From positions 891,493 to 955,492 of the forward strand of contig CALYLX010000155.1 of NCBI GenBank assembly GCA_944990035.1: DNA of 64,000 bases, read 5' to 3'. Shown here in pieces: positions 52,181-64,000 of the stretch. A program made the translations under genes and the position numbers. The DNA comes from Clitopilus passeckerianus (taxonomy: Eukaryota > Basidiomycota > Agaricomycetes > Agaricales > Entolomataceae). The notes below the pieces were generated by a model. The model had not been told where the DNA came from, made no database searches, and worked only from the letters and a program-made list of their open reading frames with translations. Positions within the stretch are counted from its first letter, which is position 1. Every line of letters starts with the position of its first letter.

Positions 52181-52669
52181 TCAGTCTTCAGGTACGTTGA
52201 CATAGGTGACATCGCCTGTATACTTTCTCGTGTGGTGCACCCCGCCGTCGCAATGTAGACTAGGTATGGGAACCACGCGTTTAATCGTGCCGTTCTTGTC
52301 AGTCGTCGTCTCCACAGGGTATAGATGTAATGTCCCGCGGGGATGATTTTGAGCGTCCAACGCTCGAGCGGTGTAATGCTTGACCAAGTCGCAGGTTGGG
52401 AACCCTGGGTGCATACCGGCGCTGGAATCAGCATGTTTCCGTGAGTTGCAGCTCTTGCGTCGGGATATGATGAAGACTTACACAATTAGCCAAGTAAACC
52501 CATGATAAATTCCACCAGGCTGCATTTCCCCGTACGTCCTCAGTGCAAGGCGGAGTCCTTCTCTGATATCCATGAGCGCTATGTTTCTATCTCGAAAACC
52601 TGTGATTACATTGCTCAAGATGGCAACTCTGAGCGTCTGTGCGCTGCTTTCGTTCGAATCAGGAGACAT
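52181..52669 (-). CDS. Small protein of unknown function
   Basis: Two exons (52482-52669 and 52181-52421) give 142 residues in one frame. The start at 52669 is the ATG of MSPDSNESSAQTLRVAI; an upstream in-frame ATG would add 49 residues without clear character. Motifs: DIREGLRLALRTYGEMQPGG, then MHPGFPTCDLVKHYTARALD, and the end HTRKYTGDVTYVNVPED. There is no signal peptide or membrane segment, and a balanced charge. I do not recognise a family; the clean splice junction and even composition support a real gene. Confidence 0.55.
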
Positions 52670-53184
52670 TTGCAGTTCTTGAACCGAAAAGATAATAGTT
52701 GAGGATTTAAATGCGTATGCTGTTCGCGGATAAAGTGAGTGATAGTGGTGAAAGTTGGATGTCAATAGTCTCACTCTCTCGCCTACGGCAACGATAGCGT
52801 GAGGGCAGAGGGTCACTTAGGAGGGCGCAATTAAGATGGACATAAAGGTCTCAATATTCGGTATTCATAAGTAACATGAATGACATGTGACTAGACTCTA
52901 CACCCAGCAGGGGAACTAACAAATTGCGCATTCCTAACCCCCACACGGAGACTTGTTCGTTCCTCTCTCTTTCTATCACGTTGGTTCCGGAATGAGTATG
53001 CCGTTTGAAGATTCGAGACAATGTGGAAGTGCCCCAAGTTGTCATGTGGGTCGAATGTGAGGTAATTACCATGTCCAGACTCTTACTGAAGTTCCTACGG
53101 CCGAACATTTGGCAGAAGTGGTATTACAATGCACCTAGATAGATCAGTTTCCTATACGATACATCATACATGTTACATGGGTTT
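52670..53184. other. Intergenic
   Basis: The upstream region of the gene at 52669 and the 3' flank of the PSD gene. Nothing was recognised. Confidence 0.5.
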
Positions 53185-56100
53185 CTACACTTCCCCTTCC
53201 TTCCTACCTGTTCCGATTCCCATCCCTACACGCACTAATGTTTCCAAAGAAGCCCTACCGTTGACGAGAAGATCTTCATCCCACTCAACAGCACCTCTCT
53301 CAAACAAACACACAATGGTAGAGCCACCTAAAATGGCGTGAGTAAAGCGACCAAGGTATCATGGGACAACCAAACTTACCGAAGGCGAAGTAACCAAACT
53401 CCTCTCCGCGTTTGATTTCCTGACCTTCTTGCACTGTCGTTTTGATGCTCCCGACCATCATGGCACCAATGCAAACGGCCATGACACGACCGAATTGAGG
53501 GCTGTCAATAGGTACAATTTTGCGGGCGTTCTCGCCGTAAACATCGAGCGAGCTCCTGATAGCTTGGGGCTGGTAAGACGTAAGCGAGAGAAGCAGGAAA
53601 TGACGACAAGTGTATACGTACGTTGACGGTGTAGTACTCTCCAGCAATGTACGTCATGGGGCCAATCTTGCCATCCACGGGAGAATGGAAACGGTGATAA
53701 TCTTGTGGGGCGAGTCGGAAAATGACAAGAGCACCTCCTATGTACCTCTCAGCCTCGTGCTTGTAAACGTCACCAAGCAGTCGGGAGACAGTAAAGTCGC
53801 GACCCTTAATCCAGAGACGAGTAGCTTCGTCGACGGTGGAGAATGCCATCAAGCGGCAGTCCGCTGCACTGACCAATCGGTAGGGATTGTCAAGCTGTTC
53901 AGCAGGGCGAGCTTCAGGCTTCAGTTTTCTGAAAAAGAGTATATTAGTAGCTGGCTAGACTGTACCGATGGAAGACATACCGGTAGAAGAACTCATTGAA
54001 CGTTTCTATTGGGACGTTCGTCAACATAGAGATATCAAATATAATCAATAATAGCGTACTGAACGACTCCAGAGGATCGAGTACCTCCGCCATGTTGAGA
54101 TTATGGAATTGAATGAAAGGCACAATCGCTATAGCAGATGCGGGCGAGTCGTACTTGACGCCTTGCTTGACGGACATCGACTTCAGGAGACGTCGAGCTA
54201 GGAAAGCGGTTAGATCGAACTCTGGGGTTATACTTTATTTACTCACCACGACCACCTTCCATTCGACTGGTTGCGCCCTGGACATAGTCAATTAGGCAAT
54301 AGGCGTAAGTCATAAGCGGAGAGACATACCTTGTACAGGAGGCGAATTCCAAGACGCACGTATACCTGCATCTTCTCTTCCTCAAGTTGTCCCGTCAGAC
54401 GATCCTGGACAATAATGTTCGCCGAGTTCTGGGATAAAAGGTAAGTTTTAATTGAAAACGCAGAAATGGGACTCAACGTACCGCGCCCAGACGATAATCG
54501 CCACTCGAAACTTTGCCAATAATCTTCGTATACCATTTGCGCTGGGCTTGGTTGGCAGTGACGAAGTTTCCGACCATGATCTGGTCGACCTTGTTCCAGT
54601 CCGCACTGGCGCAGACTGCGAGATGGGTGATAATATCGACTTCCGCTTTCGAGTTGAGTCGGGGTCGGTGGCAGAAGGGACAGTTCTTGACGTTGATGAC
54701 ACGTTCAACAGTGTCGTCCGAGCCATCAGGGGAGCCGTTAGATGCTTCCTTCTTCGCCTTTCTGACTCGACGCTTGAACTTGGACTTCTTCGGCGTGGCA
54801 TCCAAAGGAGCATTGAGAGGAGGGATTCCCGCGGCAGACGGGGTGAGAGGAGGATTACTGGGAGCCGACGAGTCATCCTCAAGGTCGTTATCGTCGCTAG
54901 AGTAACTGCTAGAATACGCAGAGCTGCTGTTGCTGTGGGGAATGTTCATAGGCATCACGGAAGGGTCGGTATTTTCGGATTCGGGAATATGCTGAGGACC
55001 CGAGAAATCCATCTTCTCGAGATCGAGGGGCTTGTCGGCAGCAGCAGCTTGAGCGTGGTTCGATGGGGTAGGAGCAGTGCTCGTTCCTCCTTCATCAATC
55101 CTCCTCCTCTCGCTATCCGGCTTCCCGAGAGCTTCCTCCAATGAGATGATGAGGTCGTCGAATGACAACTCGTCTTGATGAGGACTCTTGCTCCGCACCG
55201 CCCAGAAGCCTTCCACAGTCTCTTTGGTCAACGTCGAACCAAGAGAGTCGAGCATTGCCGAAAGCTCTACATATGATATCTTGCCGGTGTCGTCGGTATC
55301 GTACTGCTTGAGATACTGACGCCAGAACTTCTGACGGAGCAGTTCGTATGGTTGATACTTGGCGCTACGGATACCATCAGCGAGATGTTGAAAAGGAATT
55401 ACATGCGATGCGTACCGAACATAGACGACGGGCTGGTGCTTAGCCTCCCATTCAGCCGAAGTTTCCTTGGCATCGACTGGTAACTTGAACTCCGTCATAT
55501 CGTGTTCTCCGGTTTCTTCTTTAGCGTAAAGACCAGTCTCGGGGTCCTTCTGGGGAGCTTTGGCGATGAGTTCCCGAACCTAACGTCATCAATTAGCGTC
55601 GTCTTATGATGAATGGGTATACCACATACCTCAAAACTGGCGTCGCCAATATAATCGTTGCTGCTCATTTTATCCCAGTCATGAACACTCATATTGACGC
55701 GGAAGGTAGTTTCGTATTTCCTGACGTGGAATAGTAGCTTCTCGTCCCAGTTGGGGTTAAGCGAATGGCGAATGACTCGAGTTCGGAAAACCTTCTTCCC
55801 GAACGAAGCAACAATAAAGGGATCCATATCCCAACCAGTTCTCGTCACTAAAGGGGAGCATGGGTATATGTGGAAAGTTTACGAAATTGAAATACTTACT
55901 GTTCTTCAACTTCGGCAAATCCTCAGCCTTCAAAATCTCCAACATGACGATACCCAAAATATCATTTGCAGAACCCAAGCTATACGCCCTCCCGCTCTTC
56001 CCTTTCCGCCTCATCTTCCCTCCCTCAGTACCCGAGAGAGCCGCCTCGTCAAATCCGCTCTCAGCCGGATTCGGGGTACCAGGTGTTGATCCTCCACCCC

Positions 56101-57457
56101 AGCTACGACGAATCTTCTCTCCCATCTTCTGCTTCCTGCTCTTTTCGCTATTGGGAGTAAGAGGAGCGGGTGTTCCAGGTGCGACTTCCCCGGTGATGGG
56201 GTCCTTGATTGCTTCAGCCGCCAGGTTGGGAGATGATGGAGCCAGGGATGGTGATGACGATGATGACGATGAGGTCAGGCCGGAAAGGCGACGTGGGATG
56301 GGGATGGAGAATAACTTCTTGGGAGTGGTCTTGGGTTGCGATGGAGAGGGAGGTGCAGCAGCAGCGGGAGAAGCGACGGGCGTTGGGCCGCCAGCGGTGG
56401 AGGCACCACTGGTGGGTGTGATGGCCGAAAAGGTCTGTGCTTGGGTAGGCGTATCGTTATCCCTGATAGGAGACGCAGGCTGAAGGTTGAGTTCCGGTGG
56501 AGGTGGTAGTTTGGATGGACCTTGATGTTCTTGAGGGAAATACGAGATTTCCTTAGGTGACGCTGAAAGAGGACCGTGACGGGTTTCCCGAGCCTGGATG
56601 GTGTCGTCGTCCTCAACTTCTGAAGCTTCATCGTCGTCTTCCTCGTCAGAAGAGAGGCCGCCATCGTCCTCGAACGCAAGGTGGAGGGTTGGCCGACCGT
56701 CGTTGTTGGTGGAGCGGATGGTGCCGACACCTTCAGTCTAGGTGGCTGTTGGTATGAAGCATGTGTTAAGATACAACAGAAACGTACCGGAGGGACAGAG
56801 ACGAGAGATGGGCGAGATCTCTTGACAAGCTCTGCGAGAATCTCGTCAAAGTCGGCGTTAGATGAAGCCTGGGCCACGAATCCAATTTTGGCTTGAATTG
56901 TGCCGCGAACAGGGGTGTCGCTTCTAGAGGAGACGAGTTCGACGTTCCGAGCCTGGAAAGGTATGATGAGTATAAGGATATTGATAAAGATGTACGAAAT
57001 ATACCTGATTGGCGCCATCCTCAAATCCTAATGGTCTGTCCTCTCCAAACCACGAATCCAGCGGAATCGCGACCTCTCCGAGGTAATCCTTCCCAACCAT
57101 ATCCTTATCCCACACGATAAGCTCAACAGCACCCAGTTTATCCGCCAGGGAAGTGTAGATCGGGAAATCGAAGGTAGAATCCTTGGGCGCGTATGTCGGA
57201 TTGAGGGTTCTCTTGATGACAGGGGTTTGCTGCCTCGAGTTCAGAACAGAGACGACAACGAATGGGTCGCTAGATCCATTCTTATCCTTCGCCAGTAGGT
57301 TGCTGCAGCCCAAGACCTGGACTCGAATGGTGACGATAGGCACCTCGTTGGGCTGAGGATTAAAGCCATGGTTGCTGGAATGTGATTTTCCAGCAACACG
57401 AATCGGTAATCTGGCTGCAGATTTGAGAGCTCTCTTGAACTTAGCTGCTGGCGCCAT
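53185..57457 (-). CDS. Phosphatidylserine decarboxylase with C2 and EF-hand domains (PSD2 type)
   Basis: Converts phosphatidylserine to phosphatidylethanolamine at Golgi, vacuole or endosome membranes; autocleavage makes a pyruvoyl group. The start at 57457 gives [15 protein letters not shown]. In order: a first C2 domain ([26 protein letters not shown]); a long acidic Ser/Pro-rich linker; a second C2 domain ([39 protein letters not shown]); an EF-hand ([13 protein letters not shown]); a Cys/His cluster (CPFCHRP); and the decarboxylase domain with [34 protein letters not shown] and [16 protein letters not shown]. The cleavage site is FGGSTIV (GST), formed across the last intron. About ten introns. 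Well over 1,000 residues, normal for fungal PSD2. Intact and certainly housekeeping. Confidence 0.93.
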
Positions 57458-59316
57458 CGTTCACGACGGCGACAGCGATGAAAAGGAGGAAGAAAGCGAG
57501 GTTGTTGACGATGTCGTTGCAGACGTTGACGGGGAGTGGTTAAGGAGACGGTGACCGCAATTTGCCGCTTGTGGCTATGAGCTGATGCACACCACTTCGA
57601 TCAAGCTGCGGTTTCGATGCCGCCTTCGTCATCATCGCATGGCTCGCCATCTAGCCGTGATTTCATTATCACCGTTCTGTCATTCGGGCGCCATGGCTGT
57701 TTGGCGAGCTCAAGGTAGGGGCTAACTTGTTTACACGATTTGCGCATCTAGCGACTTTTTTTTTTCCGGATGAAATTGGGTGGGGTACTCCCGTTCTATT
57801 GGAGTATTCTTGGGCCAAAACCTTAAATTGGTGGAGGCGCCAGGTTTGTGTCATAGAAAACGCAATCAGGTATTGGCGGGCGCTGTGTCCATGGGACTTT
57901 CATGTTGCCGCACACCAGCCGAATCGGCAACTTGATAGTTTTAACCCATACTGATCAAGAACCTCACGCTGGCTTGTCACACGAGTGACTTCCATATACC
58001 GTCGTTGTCGGCGGGCCTCAGGTTAACGAAGGAAGCTTGAGGAAGGCTGTAAAGTGGCCGTGCGTCGCCACAGAAAGTATTCATCCATTCCTTGTTTCGA
58101 TCTGGCAATCTCAAGCCGAAGTCCGCAGCAAGGACAAGCAGCACGTTGTATTTGAGATTTTCTTGAAAGGTCTAAACCGTGCAGAGAGCACGCGGAATCC
58201 TGTCAGTCCCAGCATAAGAGGTCGATAAAGACGCCATGGGTTCGCAACACTGAATACTGAGTTGAACCTAATTGTGCATCAGGCGATAATTCAACTCTTA
58301 GAGTTTCGTGACCTCCGGATCTATAACGCAGATCCTCTTCCTCTGAAGGAAATGCCAGAGATCTGCGTTAATTGGGTGCCTCGGTGCGGTAAAGCAAATT
58401 CTGATCATAAAATTCTCCCATGCATTATCATGAATGTAGGGATAGTGGTAGTGGTAGTTGTATGAATCCGATCCTAAGGTGTTTGCTTTTCCCAGGGCAG
58501 TTATCAATCTTCCTTTCGTGTTTCTGATTCGACTCATAGTGCAGCGACATTTTGTTTGTCTCTGCTTGATTCCAAAGGTCGGGCATTTCCAAGGACAACA
58601 CTCTTGTCATCGTCTCGAGACGATCCTAATTCAGCGGATTCAAATTCCTTCTCACCAAGGGTTAGATTTCTGATCTTCACGATGTTGTATTGATCTCAAA
58701 CGGCTGTGGTTCTTCCGAGGTTTCCTCTATTGCCGCCATCGGTTTCTCGACATTGCGAAGGCCCGCCACTTTGCCGTTCTGGTCGACTACGGACCGCCTT
58801 TCCCGCCCTGTCTTCGTTCTCCCCACCATGTATCTACATTCCGTGGTTCACCTACGCACATATGTTTGCTATACGAATGCGCAGTGTTATACCTAGTTCA
58901 ACCGTAATCAAGAACCGAAACATTGCTCACCTGGACATCATCTTTCTGCACCAAATTCTTAGCGGGATCGAATGGCCCGGGTGGGTTTCCCGCCCTCAAC
59001 CACCCGTACGGTCTTCTAGAAAGGGTTGGCTCGGTTGGCACATGTGCATTCGGTACTGAGTAACGTTAGACGAACATCATGTGTTCTTTCTATCGTTCTC
59101 GAGACTGAACACTTCGCCCAAGAACGAGCCGTGAAGTCGCACCATTTCCTGCACTCGGGTATATCTCGGTGGACAGGGGCGAGAATTTCTGTCTAGGTGA
59201 GCTTTCCACGCGTTTCGCATTGCTTGATCATGGAACAGGTGTCCTAACTCTCGTTGTCGACAGAGGTATAAAGGCCGAAGAGAGAGGGGATCCACGTAGT
59301 CAAGCGAACCTCTGCG
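57458..59316. other. Divergent intergenic stretch of 1.9 kb
   Basis: This lies between the starts of the PSD (minus) and GH27 (plus) genes. Short open frames, for example 58706-59059 on the plus strand, lack recognisable features. A poly-T run is at about 57754-57764. Confidence 0.45.
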
Positions 59317-61682
59317 ATGCTCTCTCGTACGAACGCTCTTGCTCTTGCTGGGGCCATTTTATTGCCTACCTTCCAAAACATCGGGGTAAATGCCTTGAAT
59401 AATGGCGTTGCTCGTCTTCCAGGTATGTAACTCGTGGATTATGGCCACTCGTTTGAAAACTAATGCAAATATTCAGTTCTGGGGTATAACAGTGAGTAAG
59501 CTTTCATCGGCTCCGGATACACCAACTTACAGCATTCGCAGCATGGAACGCTTTCCAAGTACGTGTCATCATAGAAACCCTTGTTCTTTACTAAGATAAA
59601 CCGCTCGGACAGTGCAACATCGACGAGAATCTAATCCTCCAAACCGCTCAATTGATGAAATCCCTCGGCCTTCAGGTACGTTCCTGGACTCCGTTGTAAC
59701 TCGAGCCGCATTTGACGAATGATACGGGCTGCTGGATACAATTGGGTCAATATCGATGACTGTTACGCTGAAAAGAATAGGTCTGCCACTGGAGAGCTTA
59801 TCGCAGGTATGGTGAAATTCTTCTGTATGCCTCACTTACGTCTGACTTCTTCATCTAGATCGCGTTCGTTTCAAAAGCGGAATGAAGGTTCTGAATGACA
59901 AGGTTCATGCGCTCGGATTGTGAGTTATCGCTTTAACTCACTCAATGTTTCAAGCTCTGATAATTTCCACAGTAAAACTGGTATCGTTAGTACCCCATGT
60001 TCTCAGCTCAAGACGCAGATTCTCATCGAAGTCGTCAGTATTCCGACTCTGGTTGGTTCACCTGCGGAGGGTATCCTGGTTCCTTCCAACACGAGCTTCA
60101 AGATGCGACGACTTTCCAGAACTGGGGATTTAGCTACCTCAAATTCGATAATTGCTATAGTATGCCATCATCGAGCTACGTTTTATATACGGCGTCTGAC
60201 ACTGCATTACAGTCCCGTATGACAGCATCACTCGTCAAGGTATCATCGGCAGTAAGTTCATGCTTGGTTCTTCCTCATATTATGGCCTCACTCTCGATTG
60301 GCAGAGTACGAAAGGATGGCGGATGCAATCGCCACTCTCGCGAAAAGGTCCGGAAAGCCACCGTTGGTCTATTCTCTTTGCGAATGGGGATGGGTGAGTC
60401 ACGCTCGAGCTTCGTACTTTCTTTTGGATGTGCTAATGAATCGCGTAGAGTCAAGTCTGGCTGTAAGTTTGTCGATTATGATTCATACAAACCTGTCCTA
60501 ATCGTGGAAATTCAGCTGGGGAGCTCAACTTGGCCAAAGTTGGAGGGTAAGCGATTGGCGATGTTCTGGAGGTCGATAGCTCACCGCAGACCTTGTAGAC
60601 CACTGGCGATATCGCACCTAAATGGGACTCCCTTGCCAACATCATTAACTTGTAAGGTCATCTCACGTATTCCTCGATAGTGAAACTGACTGATTCCCCA
60701 GTAATTCGTTCCTTACCCAGGCCACCGATTTCTATGGCAGGAACGATTTGGATATGGTGAGTATCGACCGTAACGTTCTATCGGCACCCTCTTGACCTCG
60801 TTTCTTCAGCTCCAATTGTGAGAGTCATATGTTGCTGTGACATTTCACCCATTAACCCGGTGATCAGGGGAAACGGAGGCCTGACCTACGACGAAGCCAA
60901 GTCGCATTTCACGGCATGGGCACTTATGAAGTCGCCCCTTCTCGTACGTTCTTTTTCGCCCGACTCGTCTTTTCATCATAGCTGATATGCCCTCCAGATT
61001 GGAACCAACGTATGCTGAGGTTTCTTCGACCAATATCGCGGTTTCTCATCAGTCTTTTCAGTTGTCTGCAATTACGCCAGATATCCTCGGAATCGTTAAG
61101 AACAGGGAGATCCTTGCTATCAACCAAGACGACGTTGTTGGAAAGAGTATCTCACCCTTCCGTTGGGGTATTAACGTACGTCTCTTCCTTACTTGACTAG
61201 ATACTCCGTCTCATTCAGCCGATTTCAGCCCGATTTTACAAGCAATAGCACCCATCCAGCCCAATACTGGAGTGGCCCGTCAAAATACGGCACAGTTTTC
61301 ATGCTCGTACGTCATATGGTTTGCAATTGATTCGAGGCTCAAACCAGATCCGTCTAGCTCAACACGCTGAACGAACCCTCCACCTTGTCCTTCAACCTTA
61401 CCGAATCGCCTTGGATTCGAGCTGGCCGCCAATACTCTGTCAGGGTACGTCCTCCACATGCTCAGCATCACTAAGTAACCGACTGACCAAAAACCCTAGG
61501 ACCTCTGGACTCACACAGACAACGGCACTGCTGTTCGTACCTTCACGGCCAAGAACGTTCCAGCTCACGGTGTCGTTGCACTCTTGCTGAACGATGCTGG
61601 TGATGAGCCGTCCGGGCTTTATCCGGCTTGCAGCGTCTGGTGGCAATGCGCTGATAAGAATGGTACCCACGTGGGAGGCTAG
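59317..61682 (+). CDS. Secreted GH27 α-galactosidase
   Basis: Removes terminal α-1,6-galactose from galactomannan and raffinose-type sugars. The start at 59317 gives a signal peptide (MLSRTNALALAGAILL). The domain then reads VMGYNTWNAFQCN, YNWVNIDDCYAE, GIYSDAGWFTCGGYPGS, YLKFDNCY with the nucleophile Asp, YSLCEWGW, WRVSDDI with the acid/base Asp, NDLDMLEIGNGGLTYDEAKS, MKSPLLIGTNI and ILAINQDDVVGKS. This is a complete GH27 catalytic barrel followed by the C-terminal β-domain (YSVRDLWTHTDNGT, VPAHGVVALLL). At least ten introns; the end is VGG at 61682. Catalytic residues are all present. It pairs functionally with the mannanase at 33058. Confidence 0.93.
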
Positions 61683-61886
61683 GATTTTTATCGTAGCTCT
61701 GTCGTACTATTTACCTTTCAAAAGAAATCTATTCGTTTCCTGTGTGGATGTCATATCTTGGCGAAGCAATTTACGCCTAAGCCAGTGGTTCCTCGGAAGT
61801 TCCGGACCGGAGTATTTCATCGCAGTCGTTGCAGCACGTGGCAAGTTGATGCCAATCTTTACTTCCTGACCACTCCTTCTCGCCAA

Positions 61887-63461
61887 ATGCTGGCACCCCG
61901 ACCCGCCTCCATCGAGCTCTCGCGGCTTAATTCGTCAACATACTCAAGATTCCTAACAGAAGACAGCCCTTCGTCAAGTCAGCAAGATGTAGCGGGAAAT
62001 CATCTTCCGACCTCGCATTCGGTCGACGACGCTACGCTTTCTGAGGTCCGGCCACGATGGAGACGAAACCTCTACGCGCTCTTGGAGCAACCAAAAACGT
62101 CGCCAGCAGCATTTCTCATACACATGACAATGCTCTTTCTTATCCTGCTGTCGGCGCTCGTGACGGTCCTAGAAACGGTGCCGGCATTCCACACCATATC
62201 AACTAGGGCGTGGTTCGGGATAGAGACGAGCTTGGTCGCGATATTCACGGTGGAATACGTTGCACGCTGCTTTGCGTGGAGCACCACATGGCTGGGTCTG
62301 CTTGGATGGATGACATGTAAGTTTCTTCGTGCACTTGATGCCGAATACTCCCTCATTCCTTCACCTAGCTTGGTTCGGGATAATAGATCTACTTTCCGTC
62401 GTTCCTTACTACATCGAACTCATCCTACACCAGGACACGGTAAGCATGCGTTTACTATGCTCCTATCCCCAAAGCTCATGGCCGTAGTCCGTTCTTTTCA
62501 GATTCTCAATCTTGCGGATGTTTCGGCTGTTGAGGGTCTTCAAACCATTCCGATACAACCACACCGTACTCCTGTATGTTTTGTTCCTCCTTATCTCTTC
62601 CCGATCTTCTCTGACACCCTACTGCCAGGACGATCGAGGTCATGTACGTCTCCGTCAGGCGATCCCAACACGCCTTATTCGCTATTGGGTTCTTTGTCGT
62701 CATGATCCTCACTGTATTCAGCACTCTCCTGTGCGTCTTTACTGCTGCCTGCTCATGCTCATGCTCATGCTCACGTCTCCACCAGATACTTCGCTGAAAG
62801 GGGAACATGGGACCCAATGCTCGAAACCTTCGTCAACGCTGAAGGCGACCCAACCCAGTTCTCGGTGAGCTACTTCAGTATACTGCGCCATCCCTATTTC
62901 TAATCGAATCGCAGTCTATACCTGCAGCTGGCTGGTTTGTCCTCGTCAGTACGTGCTATCCTACCTCTCTCATCCTTGCTCTCGACCAACGTCCTCCACA
63001 GCAATCACGACTGTCGGTTATGGCGAAATAACGCCTCGGTCATTCCTTGGTCGGCTGATCACGCTACCCATACTGGTATGCGGGCTGCTGCTGATTACGT
63101 TACCGAGTTTCGTGCTTGGTCGAGAGTTCAGTATCGTCTGGGAACAGATGACTAGTCGGCTGGTAAGCCCTAACACCACTTGTTGCATCAACACTGAAAA
63201 AATCTTTAGCAACGCGAGGAGCAACATGAGCCCGAATCACCGGTGGACTCGTCAATACCATTCGGATACCCATTGACGCCGGGAGCTGGAACCGGGGATC
63301 TGACGAACCGCAAGCTGGCTCAGAACCAAACGGAGCTTAGTCGTCAAATTGACGACCTCCGAGCAACGGTCGAATCTCAAGGCGTCATGCTACAGCAACT
63401 ATTAGAACTACTAGACGAACGGACATTGGTTTCGAAAGGGAAACAAGCGGATCGGTCGTAG
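61887..63461 (+). CDS. Voltage-gated potassium channel (Kv-like, six TM)
   Basis: Conducts K+ across the plasma membrane on depolarisation, as a tetramer. The start at 61887 gives MLAPRPASIELSRLNSS, a cytoplasmic Ser-rich N-terminus. S1 follows (LFLILLSALVTVLETV), then S2-S3 (TVEYVARCFAW, IIDLLSVVPYYIELI), and S4 with positive residues every third position (FRFSILRMFRLLRVFKPFR). S5 is FAIGFFVVMILTVFSTLLYF. The pore helix runs into the filter TTVGYGEITP, the signature of K+ selectivity, and S6 is LPILVCGLLLITLPSFVLG. The C-terminus (LSRQIDDLRATVESQGVMLQ) predicts a coiled coil that may help tetramer assembly. Seven or so short introns; frame continuous. No T1 domain is seen. Few fungal Kv channels are characterised. 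Confidence 0.92.
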
Positions 63462-63800
63462 TTTTGCTATGCTACCTATTTACATTCTTATTTACTTGTT
63501 ACTCGGGCTTTTGGGACATTAGGTACATAGAGCAAGCGAGTACATTACTTTCTTGGAATGCATAATATGTATCGGAACGCCTACGATATCGCCTACGTTT
63601 TACGGTCTCTGCATATGCTGTCATTCTATAGTAGTTACTACCTGCTTCGGTGAGGGTTTGGGGCTTCCAGCCAATTACGAAACGATAGACCGCTTTCCGA
63701 CTTTGCAGCCCTACATTCTATTCTATAGAGTAAGCCTCTAGCTAGGTACCATGTACATACCATCGGAAGGCATTACAAAATCGGACATAAAGTGCCAAAC
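63462..63800. other. Intergenic
   Basis: The 3' flank of the Kv channel up to the telomere-like array. No gene was recognised. Confidence 0.5.
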
Positions 63801-63940
63801 AGGGTTTAGGGTTTAGGGTTTAGGGTTTAGGGTTTAGGGTTTAGGGTTTAGGGTTAGGGTTTAGGGTTTAGGGTTTAGGGTTTAGGGTTTAGGGTTTAGG
63901 GTTTAGGGTTTAGGGTTTAGGGTTTAGGGTTTAGGTTTAG
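63801..63940 (+). repeat. Telomere-like TTTAGGG array (17 perfect units)
   Basis: I count 17 perfect TTTAGGG units, one TTAGGG unit in the middle (about 63854-63859), and a terminal TTTAGG-TTTAG before unrelated sequence. The G-rich strand runs toward the right end of the window, as at a right-hand chromosome end, but at least 60 bp of non-telomeric sequence follow. It is therefore an interstitial array, a subtelomere junction, or an assembly join. Confidence 0.97.
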
Positions 63941-64000
63941 CTGATGAGTTCTCGTAACAGGACGCAATTAACCTTAGCAATACGTAACTGAACGAAGTAC

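Noticed and set aside
54452..55144. 230-codon plus-strand frame
   Set aside because: Shadow of the PSD gene, whose EF-hand region and linker occupy the opposite strand here.

Overview
The window looks like part of a chromosome of a mushroom-forming basidiomycete (Agaricomycetes). Introns are short (about 45-70 bp) with GT-AG ends and occur several per gene. The gene content is typical of that group: a DExxD-type sesquiterpene synthase, a mycospin/cospin-like protease-inhibitor family, a CBM1-GH5 mannanase, small F-box families and a Gα-like paralogue. There are no bacterial operons, CRISPR arrays, tRNA or rRNA genes that I can see. Exon coordinates quoted below come from reading splice sites and checking that the reading frame continues.

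Layout. 0-6 kb: a sesquiterpene synthase with one apparent frameshift, a short relic of a second one, and a 40-bp inverted repeat. 6-9.2 kb: a secreted FAD-linked oxidoreductase, then a small I66-type inhibitor. 9.2-12.8 kb: C/T-rich sequence with no convincing gene. 12.9-15.5 kb: two tandem paralogues of an unnamed membrane/coiled-coil/cysteine-tail protein. 15.9-23.6 kb: three F-box-like paralogues with the same three-exon layout, interrupted by a Gα-like gene that lacks the GTPase switch motifs. 24-32.4 kb: an unknown gene, a second β-trefoil gene, a broken gene, a DUR3-type urea transporter and a third β-trefoil gene. 33-41 kb: CBM1-GH5 mannanase, a short-chain dehydrogenase, a DDE transposase relic and a cysteine-rich small secreted protein. 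41-46 kb: mostly gene-poor, but it holds a near-identical copy of the 32-kb β-trefoil locus. 46-57.5 kb: BEM46-like hydrolase, a small conserved-looking ORF with two homopolymer breaks, a type I membrane protein, an F-box/leucine-rich relic, a small unknown gene and a large phosphatidylserine decarboxylase (C2-C2-EF-hand-PSD). 59.3-63.5 kb: GH27 α-galactosidase and a voltage-gated potassium channel. 63.8-63.94 kb: a telomere-like array of TTTAGGG units, followed by 60 bp of ordinary sequence.

Together, the window mixes conserved housekeeping genes (DUR3, PSD, BEM46, Kv channel) with fast-evolving accessory families (β-trefoil inhibitors, F-box paralogues, Gα-like, small secreted protein, terpene synthases) that show duplication, relics and frame breaks. 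Together with the terminal repeat array this suggests a subtelomeric or rearranged region. Plant-polymer degradation (mannanase, α-galactosidase) and secreted defence-type proteins fit a litter- or wood-decaying or plant-associated mushroom. I cannot name the species.
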